Part shown: one piece after another, positions 12,753 to 24,580 of the stretch
How the letters are laid out: every line of letters starts with the position of its first letter
How positions within the stretch are numbered: the stretch's first letter is position 1
Assembly: GCF_020379485.1 (NCBI RefSeq)
Contig: NC_063436.1
Coordinates: forward strand, 22,318,423 to 22,382,422
Length of the DNA stretch: 64,000 nt
DNA from: Brassica napus
Taxonomy: Eukaryota; Streptophyta; Magnoliopsida; Brassicales; Brassicaceae
Direction: 5' to 3'
Notes under the pieces: generated by a model
What the model was told of the DNA's origin: nothing
The model's input: the letters and a program-made list of their open reading frames with translations, nothing else
Databases searched by the model: none
Translations under genes and position numbers: made by a program

Positions 12753-13728
12753 TTAGCCGCGTCCTTTAGCGTTACCTAACGTCAGCTCCAAGTCATCGAC
12801 ACCAACATCGTGAATCTTCTCACCTTCCCACGGCTTCACCGAAACGTCTCCGCCGCCAACGCAAACGCTATTTTTGACGAGGTTAAAAGTTGGCGACGGC
12901 GGACATGTCTGAGAAACAGTCACCGGTTGAAAACGGGTCCATCGACAAGAATCGACCGTGGAGACATCTGACTCGTCGCATTCAGGAATCGATGTGTAGT
13001 GGTGGTGGAGACGCCGTGTTGGGCTTGAAGGAGCGGAGACTGGGAAGTTGCTGAACTGTGGCTTGGGTAGTCTCGGATGTGAGCCTCTAGGAGAGGAAAC
13101 TGGAGGTGTGACAGGGGCACTATTGGAAATTCGTAGAGGAGCTAGGTTTCCGGATGAAGCTAGGTCTTGGAGATAAGGGATGAGATACGTTGAGGAATGA
13201 TTCGAGTCGAACCGGGTCGGGCTTGGGTAAGATGACGAGGCTGGGCTCGCTTGATACGACGGAACTGGGCTTTGAAAAGCTGAGGAATGAGGACTGAGTT
13301 GGATTGACGAACACGCGCTCACGCGCGGCGGTGTTGTTTCTGTTGGTCGGGAACCCTGTCGGAAAAAGAAAGACTTTAAACTCATTGTCCGAAAATTATG
13401 AAATTTAGAATTTAACATTTTACCCAAAAAAAGGGAAAATTATGAAATTTAGGAAAGTGAAGTTCCTTCGAACCTTTCGGTAAGTGGTGCCGTCTTCGTG
13501 GACGATCCAACCAGCTTCGACGCAAAGAGCTTTGAGTACTTCATTGTTGTCACAATGCTTAGGGAGCTTGTAATTACCCTGAGATCTGAGTCCGGTGAAT
13601 ATTTTAGCTGCTATGGCTCTTCTCCTTCTCTCTCTCTTCTTGTTGTTCTCCCTCTCCTTCCACGTTGGCATCCTCCCCGTCGCTCCTGCTCCTCCCGCCG
13701 CCGTGGATCCTCCTCCTGATGCTGTCAT
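12753..13728 (-). CDS. BEH1: BES1/BZR1 homolog 1, transcription factor
   Basis: There are two exons, complement of 12753-13355 and 13474-13728, with GT/AG intron borders, giving 285 residues. The N-terminal DNA-binding domain is encoded by exon 1: a basic stretch with [20 protein letters not shown] and then [20 protein letters not shown], ending YRK at the intron, as in BZR1/BES1. Exon 2 gives a Ser/Pro-rich region with many S/T-P sites, as expected for GSK3-type (BIN2) phosphorylation, and ends with an EAR repression motif LELTL about 12 residues from the C-terminus. Family members are nuclear regulators of brassinosteroid-responsive genes. The neighbour UGT72E1 fits the Arabidopsis order (At3g50750). 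The reading frame is complete and the intron position is the family position. Confidence 0.93.
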
Positions 13729-15014
13729 TCTCTGTTTTTTCTTTCTCTCTCTCTCTGTTTATTTACTTCACAGTTTTCTGAGTTTTTGTTTGCGCTGTGT
13801 AATTCTCGAGGAGCGAGAAACGCTAAAAGAGTTTTTTCCTTCACGAGGAGAAAACAGAGGCAAAAGTTATAAGCTTTTGTTATTTTTCGGATTTCTTTTC
13901 TACACATTATAATGATTGTAATTTAATTAATTGATAAAAACAGGTACGTGCCCATTTGATATCGTTACGTTTATTAGGCTAACAATAATTTTTGAATTTT
14001 ATTTTATTGTAACTTGGCAACTACTTTTGGCATATTAAGGAAAAAAGGTGAAAAAGAGGAGGTGAATCTATGACCTCACTTAACTTACTGTTTACAAGCT
14101 TAACAAGTTTATGTTCGGTGGAAAAGCGATAAATCGGTTTCTTCACCGTAAGATTAGAATCTGTGAGGTTAAATCCAACGGATGTATACGTGAGTGCACG
14201 GTCGAGAGCATGAGTCAAGCTGCAGAAAGAAAAGAAAAGATGCCTTTTGGGTATCTCTCCGGTAATTGTGGTTTAGATCTCACGACGATGTAAGTTTGAA
14301 CGGTTCGGATTTAGTGGTCCCCAAACACAGCACCTCCCGCTCCAGTCAGGTCAACATTGGAATCACGTATGTAATATACTCAGAGTTTGTGGGCCCTGGT
14401 TTGCTTCGCACGTGCGACACAGAAACCTATAGCCCATAGTCTATTGCTAGAGCCAAAGCCCTGGGCCCATAATAACTTCGAGCCCTACAATGCACGTGAC
14501 TGCGGGAATCACATTTTGTGGTATATCCTTTGTACAGTATTTTTGATGATATTTTCTACCATGGTATTTTTATAGTTCTCTGCGTTTCTTCGAGAAGTAG
14601 CTAGCGCGCATTAGATGAAACTAGAAAGAAGACAAAGAAAATCAGTTTCTTTTATGGCGTCTTCTTGGAGAAGAAAACACACCAAATTTGATGTTATATT
14701 GGTCGATTGGAGTTGTCTATAGATTGTGCAACACATAATCCTGGTACTCATATAGTCATATAGAAACAATAGTACAGAAAAATCATCCACTAGCAGTGTT
14801 CTAATACTTGATGCTGATTAGCATGCCCCTGAGTAGGTTTATTGCCAATTCCTCTTCTTCTCACTCCATATGCCAATTAGAATTTTCTCTTGACCAGATG
14901 TACGATGATGGGTAATTGAGTGCTGGGCTTCCAACAGCTAAGCCCATGTATATGTAGTGAATGTAACAAAGTCCTATTAACGAGCAGCAAAATATAACAC
15001 GAGATCGCGTTAAA
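13729..15014. other. BEH1 upstream region
   Basis: The first 180 bp hold long CT-rich tracts on the plus strand (GA-rich on the transcribed strand), typical of a leader sequence. Further upstream only short open stretches without similarity are seen. I found no RNA gene or transposon ends until 15015. Confidence 0.4.
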
Positions 15015-15552
15015 TCTAACCTATACTAAAAGGGATATATGAGGAGTAGGGAGGCTGTCCACGTCCTCAATTAAAATCAGCCAATAAGGTGAGTTTATTT
15101 GTCCATGTCACACTCAGTTTGGGCTTTGGTTTTTTTTATCCGTAATGTGAGGTATTTGCCCATAAGCCTGATCCAAGAGAAGCCCTAAAATATGAGACGA
15201 TGAATTCGTCTCCATTATTATTTGTGGGCTCCACGTTCTGTCCGGTTTATTTTGGTCGTAAAGGTTTGTGTTTGATCTGATTTGGGTTTTCCACATTTGG
15301 TTCCATAATTAAGTCAAAATTTGCGTTTTATGCTTGAATGGATTAGGGCTTCATCATTATCTTTCTTCTTCCCCATTCAACTTCGCCGTCTACACTTATC
15401 TTAATCTGCAAACCTAATGATTGCAAACGTAAAGGTTGACATCGCCATCTCCGTACCCAACATTTATTCCTCTCTTTACCACCTCTTCCGGTTCCCGATG
15501 TTGTCCCTGAATCCACCGCTCTGTTTCGGCCGGCGAGACCACAAAACGATCC

Positions 15553-15690
15553 ATGGAGGATGCCTCTGACATATCATGGGGCTGCAATATAGATTCAGTC
15601 GAAAACGCCAGTTCTCTTCAGAGATGGCTAACCAATTCAGGCCTCCCGCCGCAGAAAATGGTTGTCGACAGAGTCGACATCAGAGAGAGA
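15553..15690 (+). pseudogene. Captured N-terminal fragment of a SET/RLSMT-like protein
   Basis: The ATG-initiated stretch reads MEDASDISWGCNIDSVENAS and continues to LPPQKMVVDRVDIRER. This closely resembles, from memory, the start of the mature part of plant SET-domain proteins of the Rubisco large-subunit methyltransferase-like group (Arabidopsis At3g07670 type: WGC-IDS-ENA-SLQ-WL-SGLPPQKM). After VDIRER the similarity stops and a GA-rich stretch follows, so the SET domain itself is absent. The 5' side (15350-15552) looks like a leader plus transit-peptide region. It lies inside Helitron A and is best read as a captured, truncated exon. The assignment rests on recalled similarity only. Confidence 0.55.
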
Positions 15691-15828
15691 GAGAGGTGGG
15701 AGTCTCGGAATGAAATATCAACGAACAAACACTTTCTTAAGTTAAATTCAAAGGTATTAGAGCCAAACTCAACAGAATGGTTTTGAAACCCGTGTAGAAA
15801 CTTCTTATTGTTATGGTGTTTTGTTACA

Positions 15829-17027
15829 GGAATGTGCTCAGCTTACTTCTCAGTGCGCTCATCTACAAGACCGAACGATGGCTCTTGCCAAGGAGCTGGC
15901 ATCACTTAAATTGTGAGCTTACTTTTTGTTATTTGGTCTTTTGGCATTCTCTAACACTAAATTTTCAATCTTTCTGTGTCTATCTATTGTTTTTTTTATC
16001 CAGGGTTTCCGACATAAGATTGGAGGAAGTTGATGTGCTGAAGCTTGCTTTTTTTGAGAATAACGCAAAAGACAAAAGATACAATAGACACACCGGGTTT
16101 GTTTCCTGTGAGATTGTGGTTTCGGCCTATATTGGTTTGTGGTTTCGGCCTATATTGGTTTGTGGTTTCCTCAAGTCTCTGTTCTATTCGTATGGTCTCA
16201 GCCCGTGCTTATTCAGGTTCTTTGGGAACTTGCGTTCGATTGTCGTCTGTGTGGAGCTGGTTTTTTGGTTCTGATAAGAAACACTTTCCCTCTTTTTAAT
16301 TATTCTGCCTCAGTGTTGATTTCTTCCTTTTGGTGATTCAAAAGGTTGTCCAGTAGTGTGGAAAGGTTGTTTGTGTTTTTATGGTCTGTAATAATCATAC
16401 TTCAAATTACGTTAATGCAATTCAATGATGAACAAAAAAAAACAATAGACACACCTGTCAAGTCCTTGGTTACTCGAAACAGGTAGGTACATAGCTTATG
16501 TTTTGTTACAGCTTCCCTTCTCTCATTTTATCATGTAGGTACTATTGATGAGGTCCCCATGACTACTACTGTGACCAAACTCCAGAAATTCATGCTTCTG
16601 AAGTTCAACCATCTTCAAGCTCTTGCAAACTTTCTTTGAACTCCCTGGTATTGTTTTAAATTTCCTTTTGCATATTAGAATATAACCACCATCGACTTAT
16701 ATTACCTATTGATTCATCCACTTTCAGATATAGTTGGCCAAATCCGTTCAAGACTCTAACATAAACAACTCTGTTCAAGGCTCTGACATAAACAACTCTG
16801 CTGCAACAACCCGATTATGCATGAAAGTTGGTGTCCCAATCATGCTGCCGCGCAACCTAAACCAAGAAGAAGGCTTGAGAAAGAGTTATCGAAGCAGAAG
16901 TGTGTGTGCTGATACCAAGAAACAAACTATCACCGACAGAAAACAAACATCTATTCACTCTAAGAAGCCGCCAGTTTCCAGTACATATATCCTGGGGATT
17001 TTAACATTACCAGGGTCACGTGACTAA
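15829..17027 (+). pseudogene. Captured exon-like fragments, gene unknown
   Basis: Three coding-like blocks lie in series with plausible intron borders. Block 1 at 15829-15913 follows TTACAG and ends before GTGAGC; it reads ECAQLTSQCAHLQDRTMALA and looks coiled-coil-like. Block 2 follows an AG at 16003 and reads RVSDIRLEEVDVLKLAFF. Block 3 at 16734-17027 reads LAKSVQDSNINNSVQGSDIN and then a basic Ser/Lys-rich region. Stops and shifts separate them. I do not recognise the source gene; a chromatin or cytoskeletal coiled-coil protein would fit, but this is a guess. They are within Helitron A and are not an intact gene. Confidence 0.35.
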
Positions 17028-19870
17028 CGACATTGCCAACATCGTTTACAGAAAAGCCTTCAATGGCCTCCCACAATCACCGGTATGTTAACTGCCTTCT
17101 TTATTAAAAGTCATAGCATACACCATCGCCAATGTTCTTCTGTTGGACCTTAAATACGACTGCATACACCATCACTGCCTCACTTCTCTATCAACCAAAT
17201 TAAATACGATAAAACGGTCTCCTTTACAAAACATACTTTTTCAGGTTTAGAAGAAGACTATGAGAGTTTCGCCAACATGGTTTCCTCTGTTTCTTTCTCT
17301 GTTCTGTCTGTATCTGTCCAAAGAATCATCAAATGGGATCCACTGAACTACAAGACACAGATTTCTTTAGCTCTTTTTCTGAGAACTTACACTCAACGTT
17401 CTTCACTCCAACCACAAGCTCGCTCTGATCTGACTCGGACACGGATTCACCAAAGCCATAAAACGAGGATGAAGATCGTAGAGTTGACTCGGTAGATGAG
17501 TAACTATATGAGCATCAGAAGGTACAAACTTTTTAAAACCCAACACGATTCGATTCTTTTCTCTTTTATTCAATCTCATATTCCTTATTAATTTTTCTTT
17601 TTTTTTTCTTTTTGATTCAGTCTTGTGGTGGAGACAACCTATTATGATTCCTTTTCAATCAAAAGAAGCTTTAATCGATGAGCAGATCCGATCTGTTCAG
17701 GCAAACGTGAGTTCATGTTTTTTTAGTTGATAATTATTTAGAAACTTTCTTTTTATTTGTCGGTTATAATACGATCGTTTATAAAATAAAAAGTTTGATT
17801 GTTCATTTTGTGTCTATAGTTCCAAAACTAGAAGGAGAAAGACGAGCAGCGAAATGATGATGCATTTAAACATAAAGCAAGGAGCTACCACAACCAACAG
17901 AGAGACCAAAGTCCGCTGTGAAGGCGGAGTTCGTTGACGGGTCATTCGAGAACCAGGTCAGGTGGAACTGAGTGTTCTTGCCAGGCAGGCATGGTACTGC
18001 TGGGGAGTCACGCAAAAAAGTAGTTTCATATTAATTTAGCATTGTTACTTCTTCTTTTTTAAGTCAATCAAGAACTCCATTATAAGTTTTTGTTTTGTTT
18101 TCTATTAACGAGATGTGGTTTTAAAGAAGGCTACATATTATATATAATGGACAACAGTTAAAAGAAAGAGATGAAATGACGTTGTCTATATACTTTGAGT
18201 TCGTACTTTGTTTTATAGAGGTTGACATATAGGAATCTTGCGTCAATATTAGACTTAGTAATTTCATAAAATTGTAAGTAAACAACACAAATTATCTCCT
18301 TAGTGTAACAAATAAACCACTGAAAACATAATTTTAAAAAAAAAACATTACAAATTTTTAGCTTAAATGTTATCTTTAAATTTAGAGTGCTTAATTCTTT
18401 TTTCATGTGGTTGACTATCTCTTGCTTAGATCTCAATGATTTAAGACCTAGATATAATAAGAATCTTTATCTTACGTTGTTATATTGTTTGACTAAATAG
18501 ATTCCAAAGATTCCTTCCCACCATTAATCTCACTATCACTGCCTCTCTCTCTATCAACCAACCTAATCTGTATACGATAAATCCGATCTCTACAAAACAT
18601 ATTTTTGCAGGTTTAGAAGAAGACCATGAGAGATTCGCCAACAATTCATAATCTCCGTCAATACCAACCACCAAAGTCAGCAATTCATTGCAATATAATT
18701 ATCACTTTTCTCAATTGATAAATTACTCAGTAGACAAATCAAATTCTACAATAGGAATGGTGACGAAATCTCAGCTGGACAACTCAAAACTCGAAGAAAA
18801 GAACAACTATTCAATTTCCCTCATCAACGAAAAACGAACATGGCCTAATTCCATAACTCCAATTCAATTTCAAACTCTGCATTTAACTTTAACTCATGTT
18901 TACCGTAAAACCCATTACCGCCAAACAATATGTGAAACTTTAATTTATCCATTAAAACCACTACGACTAAACCAAAAAAAAAAACATCTTAATCCACTAT
19001 CTATTACATTTTTAAGTATTACAACACCTTTAATTATCAATAACTCCGCGCTTGCGTGTTTACGACTCAACGCAAACACACATTAAAATGAGACATCATA
19101 TTTGAATATATTTAAATATATAATTTTAAATATATTATATTTTTAATAATTTTAAAATTACTTAAAAAGAAACTAAATTATTAAAAAATTAATATACAAC
19201 TAAAACTAAAGCAATATTTTGTAACATCAAAATAATAAATGAATAAAAAATATATTATGTTAATAAAATAGATTTTAGATTTTAAAGACTTCTAATTCAT
19301 GTAATATTACAAAATTCAAAATTTGTTTATTACAATTAATATTTTACCATTAGATATATTAAAATAATATTCTAGATCGATATTCAGTTATCAATTTTTA
19401 ACTATTACACATAAAAAAATATTATTAAGTACGTTTTTTTTTAAAAGGGGGTTTTATATTTTAAGTAGGTTATTGGAGTACTTTTTCTTTTCGTGAAATA
19501 TATTCGAGATAAGATTCCGATCTTTTAAACAAAGATAATTTATGTTCTATACATAATTTTTTTTTACATAACTCTAAAATCTCGGACTTGATTATTCATA
19601 TTTTATTAGTTAATTGTGTTACATATAATAGAAATACTTACTTCAAACTAAAAATATATAAAAAAAAATCAAATTTAAAATTAGTTATATAAAATTTAAT
19701 ATACAAAAATGTACATACAAATAAAAATGATAAATGTAACAAATTTAAATATATCATCCGCGCGTAGCGCGGAAAAATGATCTAGTCTAGTTAATAGCGA
19801 GCAACATCTTAAATCGCTTACATTGGCTAAGCTATTGAGCTCAACGATCTTGAAGGCATTGTTGAATGCA

Positions 19871-20330
19871 TTTTTTCGCCAAAATCGAGAAATTGCGTTT
19901 TCCCGCCAAAACCGGAAAATTGCGTTTTCCCGCCAAAACCGAGAAATTGCGTTTTCCTGCCAAAACCGAGAAATTGGGTTTTCTCGCCAAAACCGAGAAA
20001 TTGTATTTTCCCGCCAAAATCTGAGAAATTACATTTTTCCGCCAAAACCGAAAAATTGTATTTTCCTGTCAAAATCCAAGAAATTACGTTTTCCCACCAA
20101 AACCGAAAAATTGTGTTTTCCCGCTAAAACCAAAATTTTGCATTTTCCCGCTAAAACCGAGAAATTTTGTTTTTCTGCCAAAATCTGAGAAATTGCGTTT
20201 TTCCGCCAAAACCAAGAAATTGTGTTTTTCCGCCAAAACCGAAAAATTGAATTTTTCCGCCAAATTTATGAAATACATTTTCCGTCAAAATTGTGAAATT
20301 ACGTTTTCCGTCAAAATCATTAATTTTTTA
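19871..20330 (+). repeat. 27-bp minisatellite, about 17 copies
   Basis: The consensus unit reads TTTTCCCGCCAAAACC then GAGAAATTGCG, mostly 27 bp with some units of 26 or 28. Copies decay toward the right end. Because 27 is a multiple of three, open reading frames run through it on both strands and encode meaningless 9-residue repeats. Five units contain an exact TTTCCCGC, matching the plant E2F core TTTSSCGC. The array begins about 85 bp after the right end of Helitron A. It is followed by a segment (20400-20580) rich in CCCATTTGGTC/CCAATTGGACC motifs that ends GACACCTCTA, like a hAT-type terminus. Confidence 0.85.
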
Positions 20331-20737
20331 TTTTAACGATAAAACTGTTTTTTTGGGTTAAATTGTAAAGTTATGTTTTCTTTTATTAAACTCATGAAAT
20401 TATGTTTTAAGAAGCCCATGTACACCCATTGTCCATTTGGTCTTCGCCCAATTGGACCATGTACCAATTGCTCTTTTGTCCAGTTGGACCATTTATTAAT
20501 TGGGCATGTCCACAGCCCGCCCAAAATGAATTGGACTGGGCTAACCCATGGTCAACCCGCCCAGTTGACACCTCTATTCATGGCGTAAGAAACACTATTG
20601 GTGTAAATCCGGTCTCGTGTTGAATGGCAATGGTGTGTTAACCCTACAGCTAGTTTGATGTACTGGTCCCACTTAATGAAGTGGTTAACTATCTCCGTTA
20701 AAGCTCGTACACCCTGCAATTTTGTAAGCCATACCAT

Positions 20738-22251
20738 CAGGCCCGGCCAGGTGCGGATCTAGAAATGTATTTTATATGGGGCACAAAAATATATTTTATT
20801 TAAAATACTTTGACAGTTTTATGAAATTATAAAATATTATATTTTTACAGTAAATATTTAACTAATTAAATATTCTTTATTTTCCAAAATTGTTTACAAA
20901 AGTTAGAAAGTTTATTTTTAACAGATATATAATTTTAAGCTTTCAATACATTTTATATGAGTTAATAATAGCAAATTATAAACTCTTCGATAATTAATTG
21001 TATCACTGAATAGTTAATCAAATATAATAATATATTTATTATCAGATTTTAATGTTTTTAATATGCATAAACCAGAAAATATTTATCTTCTAGAAATAGA
21101 AGGAGTACAAAATAAGTAATTGGAAATTCAAACTTGATATTTACAGTGCAAAGCTGAACAAATTAGACACATAAAACTACTTTAATAAAATTTAAGAAAC
21201 AAACGAGAAAAGTTGAAATATGAAATTAAACATTTGACAAAGAAAGAGTAACTGCACACGCTAAATTTGACAACAACAAATAAATAAGATAAAAGATGGG
21301 TGAAAAATATGGTCAAGCGTGAAGTGTGTGGCACCATTTACCTCATTTAACCAAATATGCTAGTTTTAAATACTCAAAATTATGTTACAAACAAAATTTA
21401 AAAAATTTAGTATGGGGCACGTGCCCCACCTTCTATACAACTAGATCTGTCCCTGGGTTCGGCCCTGGGCTAAAGCCCATGAAGCAAGGATTTTAGGCGC
21501 CAAATATAATAAGTATTTTAAAGACGCCAAATTTATCAAAAGTACCTTCAACCTAGTGGTTGCATTCTTTCTATTCCCTCTTACCCTAGACGGGTACAAA
21601 TCCCACCTGGCCTCTTTTTCTTTTTTTTTTCTTCATCATATTTGTTCCTTTTCTATGAAAATAATAAACAACTAACAGTTTATTCATTCAAAGTTATTAA
21701 AGATTTTGTTACCTCTCTCAACAAATTTAATTAATTTTTTGTATAACCATATTAAACTAATTAAATGATACTATGTTATTAGATCTAAACTTAATTAAAT
21801 AAAACATAACTATTTTTTTGGCTTTCTTCTCTTTTTTTTTAGGTTAATGTTTACAAAAATAGCCGGGTGAATATGTTATTAACGTGAATTATTAGTTATT
21901 TATCTTATATTCTTTAATTTTATTGTGATTGATCTTTGTCCAAATAACTCTCACAAAAAAAAAATTCTTTGTTTTTCTTGTTTTGTAAGAATTTTGAAAT
22001 TTTGGTAGAAACTTAAAAAAAATATCATAAGGTTTAATATTTTAATGAGCACAATAAGAAAGAAAAACAGTCAAGATGAGCTGCAAAATGTTTTGATGTT
22101 TTTGTATTTTATTTCTTTAAAAATATCAGAAAGTGTAATAATATTTGATACTATTTTGATTATAAAATAAAATTATAGTAAAGCTTAACTATAATTAAGG
22201 GCATCATTTTTTTATTTGTTTTAGACGACGAGAGAGTCCGGACCGGCACTG
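20738..22251. mobile_element. hAT-like element (outer)
   Basis: The element begins CAGGCCCGGC and ends GGACCGGCACTG, imperfect inverted ends of the CAGGGCCGGC type. It is flanked by a perfect 8-bp target duplication CATACCAT (20730-20737 and 22252-22259), the hAT signature. Its own sequence is split by a second element at 20748-21455. It is non-autonomous: no transposase is seen. Confidence 0.88.
20748..21455. mobile_element. hAT-like element nested in the previous one
   Basis: The 708-bp insert has ends CAGGTGCGGATCTAG and CTAGATCTGTCCCTG, imperfect inverted repeats. The flanking 8 bp are GGCCCGGC (20740-20747) and GGTTCGGC (21456-21463), 6 of 8 identical, consistent with an old target duplication made within the left end of the outer element. 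The interior is AT-rich with no coding capacity. Confidence 0.8.
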
Positions 22252-22321
22252 CATACCATAAGAACATTAAGCTCAACAGTCCAGAGATGCACACAATTTA
22301 ATGTAAAAATGTTATATATTA

Positions 22322-22579
22322 CTCCCTCAGTTTCAGAAAGATGTATATTTTAGGTTTTTCACACTTGTTAAGAAAACATATCAGATTTTAGTTACCAATA
22401 CATTATTTTTCGTTATCAACTATTATCCACAACTTTTAACTAGTAAAACTATAATAAAACACAATTACGTTTTTCGAAATTTACAATTTGCAATTAATTT
22501 ATGCATTAAAAATATAAAACATGTAAGTTTTTTAAACAATTTTTTTCTTCAAAATATGAATCTTTTTGAACGGATAGAG
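22322..22579. mobile_element. Stowaway-type MITE
   Basis: The 258-bp element starts CTCCCTCAGTTTCAGAAAGA and ends AAAAAGAT-equivalent reverse complement (ATCTTTTTGAACGGATAGAG), with TA on both sides (22320-22321, 22580-22581). These are Stowaway (Tc1/mariner) features. No coding capacity. Confidence 0.82.
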
Positions 22580-24580
22580 TAAAAAACAATTATGTTATTA
22601 TCCCTAAAACGCTAAAAAGAGAAACTTGTTTTGAGCCCAACAGTGGTTTATATCTCCTCACCTAAATCGCAAATTCAAGGTGCATTGAGAGTTACGAAAT
22701 AATGCTACTTGCTGTTTTACGCTCTATATTGTGTAGCATTAAAATTATCGAAGATTCGTTCTTGTCACCATATCTGAAATTAATAGTAGCCAAAGTAATA
22801 TAACCTAAACGTTGTTGTGTATCTGTCTTCAGTACGTTTACATTATTTTTTGGTTTGGAAAGGTTCTGGTTCATACCAGTTATCGTGTACACGATACTAG
22901 CTGACAAAAAGGTACTAATTGGGTAAACTATTAAATGGTAAGTTACAAATTCTACAAAAAAAAATATGTAAACTATTAAATGATAAGTTAAATAGCTGCG
23001 TTGTTAGTTATGGTTTTCACACATAATTTTGGCTGTGTTTGGAAGATCTAATTTTGAATCCCTATTAAGGATTTCACAAATTCATACATGTTTTATGCTT
23101 CCCCTTTGTTCGGAAAGATTTTGCATAAGCCTAGGGAATCCACAAAGAGAACTGATAGCAGGAATAGAGCTTTTGTCTATTTATTGCATTTATTCAAGAA
23201 ATCAAGGAGGGTCAAGCTGTATGAGAGACCATAAAACTTCTGTATTTTTGAGGATCCATTCGTTAGTTCTTTCTGAGTGATTCTTATTTATTCAAGAAAT
23301 CAAGGAGGGTCAAGCTGTATGAGAGACCATAAAACTTCTTCAAGATTAAAGTTTAATGTTTCATTTCAAATGCAGTATGTGTCTAGTCTTCCACATGGAT
23401 TCAGCAATTTCTTAACAATTATATTTAATTTATTAAATAATAAAAGGTATAGAAACAGATACAAAAATTTATTTTTATAAGAACAAAAAATCTTCTAAAA
23501 CATTTTTTTGGACAAATCTTCTAAGACATTAATATTTGTGATACAGACGTAGTATCTATGGGCTTCAGGCGACGATGGCGTATACACAAATATACGACTT
23601 CACCATCGATTAACGGACTTGGTGTCAAATTTTTAAAACAGCACGATTCAAAATCAAGCCACACGTGAAATGCGCACATGCATGGCACATCGTCAACTGG
23701 GATCATTAATTAATTACGGTTATGAATTTAAATCAGCGTCGTAATTAACCGAAAACACGGCTTCGTTTTGTTAGTTGCAAATCAACTAGCAGCGGCATAA
23801 GTCGCCACACTCATTTTCATATAGGTTAGTTACTTTCCCATTAAACGTCTACACATTGGGGAGGGGGGGAATAATTAAAAATCCAAATATGCGTCTAATG
23901 AAAAAGATATAATCAATTACTCAATTATATAAGCATGATCTATAGAAAATAACTCAATAAACAGCTCGTAAAATCAAGAACCGAATATTTGATTAAGTAA
24001 CGAGCATTACTGCATAGTCATATGTATTAGTGATACAAACAAACAAATCAAAATATTTAGTGTATTTGCTATTCTGTATACTTTGTTTTAAAAACTATCA
24101 CAAGCAATTCACATTGTTTGCAAAAACAAACAAATAAAATCAATTTCTTTATTGGGTTGGTAGGTCAGGTGGCATTCAAATGGACACACAATGCACTTTT
24201 ACGTGGCAAACGCTTAGCGTGTGTGTTCTCTTCTCACTATTGCCAGTTAATTCCGGGTCGAACGGACCGGAAAATCAGTTGATCGCTTTAACCTCCGAAT
24301 TTTCAGACAAAAAGCAAATAAATTAGCTAAAAAGTTCATTACCATCATAGCTAACTCCATTATTGTCTTACGAACGATACTCTTCATTCTTCAATTCAGA
24401 TCTCCAAATACATTACATTAGTATTCTTTACCGCAGTTCATAAATAGTTTTTAGTAGTATAATTTTTTCTTGTAAATTTTCAATAACTTTCTAATGTATA
24501 TGCTTTACATTTATTATGGCCCCTTCATGTCCATTTTATATCTCATAGAAAATGTTCTTATTTTTGTCAAATAAAGAAAA
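22580..24580. other. Intergenic region with a 54-bp direct repeat
   Basis: No gene is recognised. A 54-bp sequence beginning ATTTATTCAAGAAATCAAGG is present identically at 23188-23241 and 23286-23339. Open stretches of 60-83 codons around it have no recognisable similarity. The rest is AT-rich. Confidence 0.5.

Larger units (their letters stand above)
15015..19785 (+). mobile_element. Gene-capturing Helitron A (about 4.8 kb)
   Basis: The left end is A|TCTAACCTATACTAAAAGGG, followed 20-odd bases later by GGCTGTCCACGTCCTC, a subterminal block shared with the other Helitrons here. The right end is the hairpin CCGCGCGTAGCGCGG plus AAAAATGATCTAG|T. No terminal inverted repeats or target duplication are expected or seen. 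The interior (about 15.3-18.0 kb) has gene-like composition, with exon-like blocks interrupted by intron-like AT-rich DNA: captured host gene fragments. The last 720 bp match 4084-4806. No Rep/helicase is present, so it is non-autonomous. The right end is certain; the left end could be 15015 or about 15020. Confidence 0.8.

Noticed and set aside
13595..13912. Leu/Ser-rich plus-strand frame resembling a membrane peptide
   Set aside because: It is antisense to BEH1 exon 1 and its GA-rich leader; low-complexity CT tracts read as Leu/Ser.
19823..20278. Open frames on both strands across the 27-bp repeat
   Set aside because: The unit length is a multiple of three, so frames stay open by arithmetic. 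The products are 9-residue repeats (FSRQNREIA type) with no protein signature.
19871..20330. CRISPR-like array
   Set aside because: The units are contiguous without spacers and this is a plant nuclear sequence; it is a minisatellite.
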